Origin: Tetrapyrgos nigripes
Taxonomy: Eukaryota > Basidiomycota > Agaricomycetes > Agaricales > Campanellaceae
Direction of reading: 5' to 3'
NCBI GenBank assembly: GCA_013368315.1
Contig: JAACJM010000245.1
Span: 1-64,000 of the forward strand
DNA: 64,000 bases
Shown in pieces: positions 57,745 through 64,000 of the stretch; the stretch's first letter is position 1; each line of letters opens with the position of its first letter. The notes beneath the pieces were generated by a model. That model saw nothing but the letters and a program-made list of their open reading frames with translations, had not been told where the DNA came from and did no database searches. The position numbers were made by a program, and so were the translations under genes.

Positions 57745-58384
57745 TCAGACAAACTGAACAACATTCTCAATTGAGTGATTAAAACAATGGGAAAGGACAA
57801 CAGATAATGAGTTGGACTTTCCTTGAAAACCTACAGTCTGAATACAATATTCAACTAAATCATTTTTCATTATGGTAGTCACTGGAATAGAAATTACAAG
57901 TTCAGCCAGAAATTGAGATGATTGAGAGTCAAAAGAATGGACTATGACATCAACAGCAGCAGGGGTCATTAGCCAAAGTTTGAAGCCTTTGACAGCCCCA
58001 GATTGAACCATTAAATATAAAATCTTTTGGCCAAGAAGACGACAAAAGCCCTCACTGAATTCACGGTCTATTATTTGACACTTGGCTTGATACTCATGGG
58101 CAGACGAAGTCACAATAGATGAGTTCTCAGCAAGAGCCAGCTTTTCAGCAACAAAAATTGGCAATGAAACAAGCTCTCAACACTTTTGATTGCTTTTTAG
58201 GTGCACTATGGTCAACACACTGGTGAATATGCAGAAGGTCTATAACAGGCAAACATTGTAAAGACTCAGACAATGTTGGAACGAGAAACAAAGGGGAAGC
58301 ATTGGCAGTGAGATGAAGACATTGGGAGAGAGTCATGGTGGTAACAGTGAAGAAGCGGGTCATGGCACATGTCTGGACATTAAT
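57745..58384 (-). pseudogene. Unrecognised protein, frameshifted
   Basis: Two frames appear to be one protein: 58387-58145 (LFLVPTLSESLQCLPVIDLL, HQCVDHSAPKKQSKVLRA) and 58164-57745 (ELVSLPIFVAEKLALAE, then QIIDREFSEGFCRLLGQKIL). They join by a one-base shift near 58175. The composition looks like a folded, mostly helical protein. I do not recognise a family, and no start or partner is clear. Confidence 0.4.
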
Positions 58385-58581
58385 CAAGATTAATCAAGTG
58401 GCATGTAAGTGCCCTTTTATTATTGCTGTTTGATGAAGTGGTTAGATTATCATTTTTCCCACTGCAAGCTCCCAGTCATATCCTATCATTTTGCTCCTCT
58501 GTCTGTTCTCTGCTAGCCTTAGGCAACCCCCTAGAATCAAAGCATCGTTGATGTATACCTCCATACACTTTGACATCTGTT

Positions 58582-59114
58582 TTACAGACTTATTTTTATT
58601 AAAATTCTATTTTTCTTCTGCGCTTCATGCAGGACATCAAACAGTAAGGTTCTGCCAATCCAGCTGATTTTTCTCACAGCATGACTAAATGACACTGAAG
58701 AAGAAGTTAATTTATGTCGCAGAGTGACCTCCCAGATCTTTTCCACGGGTTCAAACTCCCACCCCTGTTTTTTGGCGCTCGTCAAGCGCTCATGGTCGAG
58801 ACCACCATGACGTTGTTCACGGCTTCCTCGGACCGCGTAACTAAGGCAGCATCAAGTGCCCCTTGCTTCCTCCACCAGTGGTCAAGGTGCTCGTACTGAT
58901 TTCTTCTGCTGTTATAACAGTATTTACTTACATGTACTATGTTGCCTCTTGAAAACTGTACACTAATATGTGCTGCTGAAATCCCGAAGGCCTCGTAGCT
59001 TGCCACGCGAAGCGATGGCACTTTACCCAGTATGCTTGAGGCTGCAGAATCAAAGTAAGTGGTCAAATTAGACCAGGTATCCCAAAGACAATGAGTACAC
59101 AAAAATTCTATCAT
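58582..59114 (-). pseudogene. Unrecognised protein-like frames
   Basis: Frames 59114-58782 (LHCLWDTW-like start, RVASYEAFGISAAHISVQFS, EHLDHWWRKQGALDAALVTR) and 58785-58582 (GWEFEPVEKIWEVTLRHKLT) follow each other and may be parts of one gene. Codon content looks protein-like in 58780-59110. No family recognised. They could belong with 57745-58384. The 59120-60700 stretch has only scattered short frames and nothing assigned. Confidence 0.3.
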
Positions 59115-60715
59115 TTAACCATTGACCTGAAGAATTGGTGCTAAATCAAAACATTGACAGGGAAAAGACTAGTTTTCTGCTAGTTTTTTCAACTACAAGC
59201 ACAGCCAAGGAGGAAATTCCAAGCAAGTAAGGTTTCTAGGGGTCAAAGCTGGATTCTCCCACTGCACGCTACACCAACTACCCAAAAAAGCTCATAATGC
59301 ATACTACACATGTCTCAAAATCATATATTAGCTGTATAGTACCTCAGAATACAGAGGGATAGCACCAGGGAGCCTCACCAAAGGGCGGGAGCTCTGCCAG
59401 ACATATGACATATCTGCCATGAGCCAAAGAAGTCAATGGAACGGGATGACCTCACGCGGAGATCTCCGTTTCAAAATTTAAACCCCCCTTGCCAGGACCG
59501 GCTGATCGATCGGTGGGACACGTCCCTCTCCTCCCTCTGGTCGGAGTCGGGAAGTCCTTTCCCTCTGCTGTCGACGACTACAGGCCCAACCACAACGAGC
59601 TTCAGACGTGTTTTCCTCCCTCAGCAGCCATCGAAAGTCACCAAGCGCCGCTCTCTGAATCACTATGGCATCCTCCACCCAATCCAAGGTCATTTATAAT
59701 TAAAGGCATCGTTACATTGAGATATTGGGCTCTATCCGATTTTTTACTGCATACGAAACCATTTTACTTATCCAATAATGGGCCTTGTAATTTGCCATGT
59801 GAAGCAGTGCCACCTTTCCCCAGTCAACAATGTATCCGGTGATGCTCATTAATCTACTACCCATGACAGTTCGACGACCACTGATTCCCAGAACATCCAT
59901 AGATAAGTAGTGCTACAAGGGCGAGGCAGTTCCCCCACGCACAGCCGCTTGTAGAAACTTTCCGAACCAAATCACGCACTTACACAGAAGGCGGCAGGGC
60001 ATTTGTTCCGTCAAGACGAACTTGTGTACAAATAGTATTAGTTCACTGTTAACTCTTGTGGCGCAATAAACTTTCTTGTCTTTGCACAGTGAATAGAGAT
60101 TTATAACTGATACAGAAAAGCCGCCTCAGGAATGCCCCTTTAACCTTTTGCAGCTTAGATCAAGCTACTTCAATGCCCATATCTTGGATGTAAACCATAT
60201 ACAACGGATTGGAGGAAAGAAAAGGCCAGGCAGTATATGCGTAACGAGTATATGGAGGCTCACTCAACTCATATACAGGTGCATATGCATGCGCATGTAC
60301 CTTTTTCAGATACACCCAAACAGTGTGTATATGAGCGTATCTTATACTCCATATACAGATATGTTCTTCCGGATGCCGTCAAATAATCCCATACTCTTAA
60401 AGACGAAACTGCACCTGAGACACCTTTTTAATTGCTTAACTGCTAGCAGATCTAGAACGGCCTTAGCTCCAAAATGGTTAGAGTGAAGAAACATGGACTT
60501 GTAGAGGTCCCTGGATGTGTCACAATTCTTTGACTTTGATATCCGGTCCTAACTGGCGATGTCTCGTGGATGCACCCGACCGCAGTCGATTTGGTGATAA
60601 GCTGCGTAGGGAGGGCGTGAAAGAGCGCCTAGCTCTTTGTCTGCTGGACTGGCGGTAATATTTCATCCTTGTTCGTAATTTAAGATGCTGCCTATCGCTA
60701 TTATTGCAGAGAGGA

Positions 60716-61253
60716 TAGTGTTGTAAACGGTCCGGCTCGGCTCCAGGTGGCTCTCGACCGACTCTGGCTCGAGTCGTAAAAGCTGGGTCAAATTCCCTCA
60801 GAGAGACTGCCCTCTAGCGACACCATAAATTAACCAAAAGTGTACTGTCTCAGTAGCTGACATCAGGGAGTGTCTTTGGAGCAAGTTCGGTGTACTTTGA
60901 GCAAGAAAGACCATGAGACCGTAACTCAAAAAAGTCGTTGTGCCTTAATTTGATAAGTTCTCACGGTAATGAATTTCTAATTTTAGCACAATATTAAGGA
61001 AAATGATGTATCTCTTGGTTCAGAGCGCGCATTCCATATCTAGAAGCTCGATTTCACTCCTGGAGTGTCAATATGACTTCTAAGGTCTTACTCCTACATT
61101 CCTATCTACATATCTAGAAGGGAAGTGGTTTTCACGGAATTTTAGCGACGCGAGTCGTGACTAGCCGGATCTAAAGGCCGAGCCGAGCCATTTACATAAG
61201 GAGTCGTTTGGAGCCGAGCCGGAGCCAGCCGTAGTCGAACCGTTACAACACTA
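60716..61253. mobile_element. hAT-type MITE, 538 bp, perfect 8-bp TSD
   Basis: Terminal inverted repeats start TAGTGTTGTAA and are followed by CGGT plus GGCTCGGCTCC (left) or its inverted GGAGCCGAGCC (right). The target duplication AGAGAGGA is at 60708-60715 and 61254-61261, identical. No coding sequence. The TAGTGTTG end and GGCTCGG words match the 5.1-kb hAT 2 (24670-29798). Confidence 0.93.
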
Positions 61254-61752
61254 AGAGAGGACGTCACTGGACGAGACCTTGCCAGTGACGGGACGCACCG
61301 GAATAATTTTAGTGGCGAGTTGCTCTGCCATCTATATTTTACGGGTTGCTACATGCTCCATACGTGCATTCTTTATACATCTATCTACCTCCGGTATCAT
61401 ACTATTGATTGCCTCCATGTCATTCCGTGGTGCTAATGCACAGACCCTTTATGTTTCTCGTCTCATTCTCACGTTGACACAGTGCCACACATTGGAAACT
61501 CGAGCGCTTGAATGGACCCACAATTCATGCAAACACAGCGATCGCCACAGTCAAAATGCAACCGAACATTGGAAATGTCATACAAGGTTACGCTGAGCTG
61601 GACTGATATTTACTCCTTCCTTCATAAGGAATAGTCGTCACTCCGCCTCTCGTTAGGTCAGAGCTCGATTTATCCATAAGAAAGGGCAATGACTCTAGAG
61701 GGGTTAATAGGCTGATAGCAACCATATACGGATATAGCCTGAGAGAGAGCCC

Positions 61753-63476
61753 ATGTACTTCGGGTTTGGCTACTGTTCTCTTATAACTCGTCTGTGCATT
61801 GCTTACTCACTGACCTCTCACATCACTGCCCGTCGATGCTGTCCGAACGATACGAGCCGCGCCGGAAGGCCACCTTATCAAAGTAAGTCCTTTGGTTCGT
61901 GGATGGCTTATAGAGCAATAAACCAAGAATCTAGCTGCAGGGTTGACCGCTCGCTTTTAGAGGATGCAGAAAAAATCTTCAGGTTGACCGACCGTCCAGA
62001 AAATTATACCAAGAGGGTTAATGACACCATTGATAGGATCAAAGCTGTAGTACAAACACTTCCGCTTGTTCTGCTTATTTCAGAGGCTAACGTGGACTAT
62101 AGGCGTGCGACACATGCAAAAACAAGGAGTGTAAAGAACTCATTGACGTCCTTCATCTAATCAGAAAAAAACCCGAAACTCTTTATCAAGTCCAAAATTG
62201 AGATACTTGTCGGCAAGAAATCCTTGGGACGTGGATCCTTTGGAATCGTGTATGAAGGGAAAAGGTCTGGAGCTGGACAGCCTGATGTGGCCATGAAGAT
62301 TCTGCATTTACCAGAGGTGTGATTTTCAAGCAAGTTGATACTTATAAAGAAACTCATGAATTACAGACGGAACAGGGATTGGAGGTAACATGAATCTTTG
62401 ATCCTCAACCCGAGCTGACATGAGATAGCTGCTTTGGAACGAAGTACAGTTTTGGCAAAAGATAATCCCTCATCAGAATGTGTTGAAGTTCCATGGCTGT
62501 TATGCGGAGGTCAACTTTAACACCCAAGGTGTCATTCGCAAAGGTGTCATCTTGGCTTTAGTGTCTCCGCTCGCTAAGCCTGGAGCTCTCAATAACTACT
62601 ACGACCCACCATTCAAGTCAAGGACACCAGCTTGTATCCATAAAATTGTGAGTTTTTCCTTTATGATTTATCCATCAATAACTCAATTTTGGTGAAACTT
62701 ACAAGTTCCTGGACATTGCGCGAGGCCTCCACCATCTCCATACAAAACATAAACCACCAATCATCCATGAAGATATTTGCTGTGTAATTAATTTTAACTC
62801 TCTGCGCGTGGCGGTTTCATTCATATGCACACAACACTAGGCTAATGTTTTGCTTGTTACTCGGCGTGATCCAAAGGTATTTATCCATTTTAAGTATCTA
62901 CTTTCTATCTTTCTCATTATTTGAAGAATTCAAAAAGTGAAGTTATTGCAAAGCTGGCTGATTTTGGCCTTTCAAAAGATGAAGGGACTCTCTCTGGCTT
63001 CTCCGTAAATCTATCAACAAATCTTTCTGCCTTAGCCAGACTGGGTGCGCAAAGGAGGTTTGAGAGATCTGGCCCAGTCATGCATGATCAAGGTCGAATG
63101 TCAGAGAATGATATTTTTGGATTTGGGAGCTTGGTTTATGAGGTTCGCTAGTGATTTGTTGTGATAAATTGTATTACTTACTGCATTTTTCATGAAGCTA
63201 TTAGCTGGACGAGTTGCAGATTTTTCAAAGGGAGATCCTGACCGTCCTTCCTGCTTAGAAGATGAAATATGGGATAATATGTGGAATCTGGCCACATCGT
63301 GCTGGTGCGATAATTGGGCAAACAGGCCAACAGCTGCTAAGCTCATTGAGGATATTGGTGTGTCGTTGAAAGATGAAAGTCACCCTAATGATTCACAGCT
63401 TTCTTCTGTCAACTGGAGGGTGATTTTTATTCTGATGACTAGTATAATTGCGCTGCTTGGATTCTTATTTATATAG
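61753..63476 (+). CDS. Tail-anchored TKL-like protein kinase, eight exons
   Basis: Exons 61753-62130, 62191-62316, 62367-62384, 62429-62647, 62706-62783, 62841-62876, 62927-63142 and 63198-63476 keep frame throughout (1,350 nt, 449 residues). Introns are 43-60 nt, GT...AG. The N-terminal part is helical (ENYTKRVNDTIDRIKAVVQ). The kinase domain has the Gly loop LGRGSFGIVYEG, the Lys in VAMKIL, HEDICCAN as the catalytic loop (Asp and Asn present, the usual Lys is Cys), DFG in KLADFGLSKDEG, ENDIFGFGSLVYE and NRPTAAKLIEDI. The last residues NWRVIFILMTSIIALLGFLF form one membrane segment at the extreme C-terminus, so the enzyme is probably tail-anchored facing the cytosol. Exon 3 has only 18 nt. 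The start is uncertain; Met at 61900 is an alternative. Confidence 0.75.
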
Positions 63477-63649
63477 CGAATGAGTCACCTATATCCTCAA
63501 TTTGTCACCAAGCTTTATTACGCATTATAACCACTGAAGTTTATTATTTTGAGGCCCACATTACCTGTTACCTGTTACGGAGAAATTGATTGAAGTACAT
63601 CTGTATCTGATTTCTTATGTACAACTGGGTAGTTACCATTTTCTCCCTT

Positions 63650-64000
63650 TCACGCCTTTGGAGCCAATTCCTTCAACCTGTCGATCAAGTCGCTTGCATT
63701 CAACTTCTTTTCAGGCTCATCTGACCAGCAGTCCTCAACCAAAAGCCAGAGTTTATCATATTTTCCATCATTCATTGTACTTGGACGTATTGGTTTCTGG
63801 GATGTAAAGTCTGCTTGACCAGCAAAGATCTAATTAAAGTCAATAAAAGAAACTGACATTCCTGTTCCAAATGTAATCCTTACCTCATAAATCAAGCTTC
63901 CAAATCCGAAAATATCATTATCAGTCGAGCGACCTCTAATAGCCTTCTGGAGTGGTCCACGTCTTTCATAGTGCAAGTCTGCAGTCATGCCCAGTACAGT
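63650..64000 (-). CDS. Protein kinase, C-lobe only, cut by the window edge
   Basis: Exons 64000-63884 and 63829-63650, one 54-nt intron. The reading TDNDIFGFGSLIYE is almost the same as in the neighbouring kinase (ENDIFGFGSLVYE), followed by a C-lobe helix DKLWLLVEDCWSDEPEKKLN and DLIDRLKELAPKA, stop at 63650. The Arg of the usual NRP motif is replaced (EKKLN). The gene lies tail to tail with the first kinase, 173 bases apart, and is probably a family member. The N-lobe and catalytic loop are outside the window. Confidence 0.7.

Overview
The window looks like a repeat-rich stretch of a filamentous basidiomycete genome, most likely an Agaricomycete mushroom-forming fungus. The evidence is the short introns (about 55-80 nt, GT...AG), the host families present (a NACHT-WD40 NLR-type gene, a DUF6699-type protein, TKL-like kinases) and the mix of mobile elements (Ty3 chromoviruses, a Ngaro/DIRS-type tyrosine-recombinase retroelement, many hAT elements). 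No rRNA, tRNA, CRISPR or bacterial operon signal was seen. Species cannot be named from this sequence.

Layout. 1-8.2 kb: a decayed Ty3/Gypsy chromovirus on the minus strand, with a further degraded ORF beyond its pol end. 8.2-9.2 kb: a 1.0-kb deletion derivative of a hAT element. 9.5-11.6 kb: a 2.1-kb inverted-repeat element loaded with a minisatellite and flanked by a 10-bp target duplication. 12.4-13.6 kb: a Ser/Thr-rich single-pass membrane protein gene. 15.4-19.0 kb: an NLR-type gene with almost identical WD40 repeats, broken by one stop and one frameshift. 19.3-35.4 kb: a nested transposon stack. The outer layer is a Ngaro-type retroelement (gag, RT-RNase H, tyrosine recombinase, split direct repeats). 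Its gag is interrupted by a 2.9-kb palindrome. Between gag and RT lies a plus-strand hAT gene, and a 5,129-bp second hAT sits inside one intron of that gene. 39.2-40.1 kb: a four-exon secreted-protein gene. 40.6-41.9 kb: a Myb/SANT-like pseudogene remnant and a hAT MITE. 46.1-49.9 kb: a DUF6699 gene plus duplicated copies of its 5' region. 50.1-56.4 kb: degenerate hAT-like subterminal repeats and a second, truncated and frameshifted Ty3 element whose Gag has a collagen-like tract. 56.8-59.1 kb: a kinase fragment and unassigned ORFs. 60.7-61.3 kb: another hAT MITE. 61.8-64.0 kb: two tail-to-tail protein kinase genes, the first complete and tail-anchored, the second cut by the window edge.

How it fits together. 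Most of the window is transposon graveyard. Two hAT groups can be told apart by their ends (TAGTGTTG and TAGGG), and the 538-bp MITE at 60.7 kb carries the same ends and the same GGCTCGG-type repeats as the 5.1-kb hAT at 24.7-29.8 kb, so the larger element is its likely driver. Host genes whose exons I could phase through to a stop are the membrane protein (12.4 kb, first exon unresolved), the secreted protein (39.2 kb), the DUF6699 gene (46.1 kb) and the kinase (61.8 kb). All exon models are my own reading of splice signals and reading frames, with no transcript evidence.
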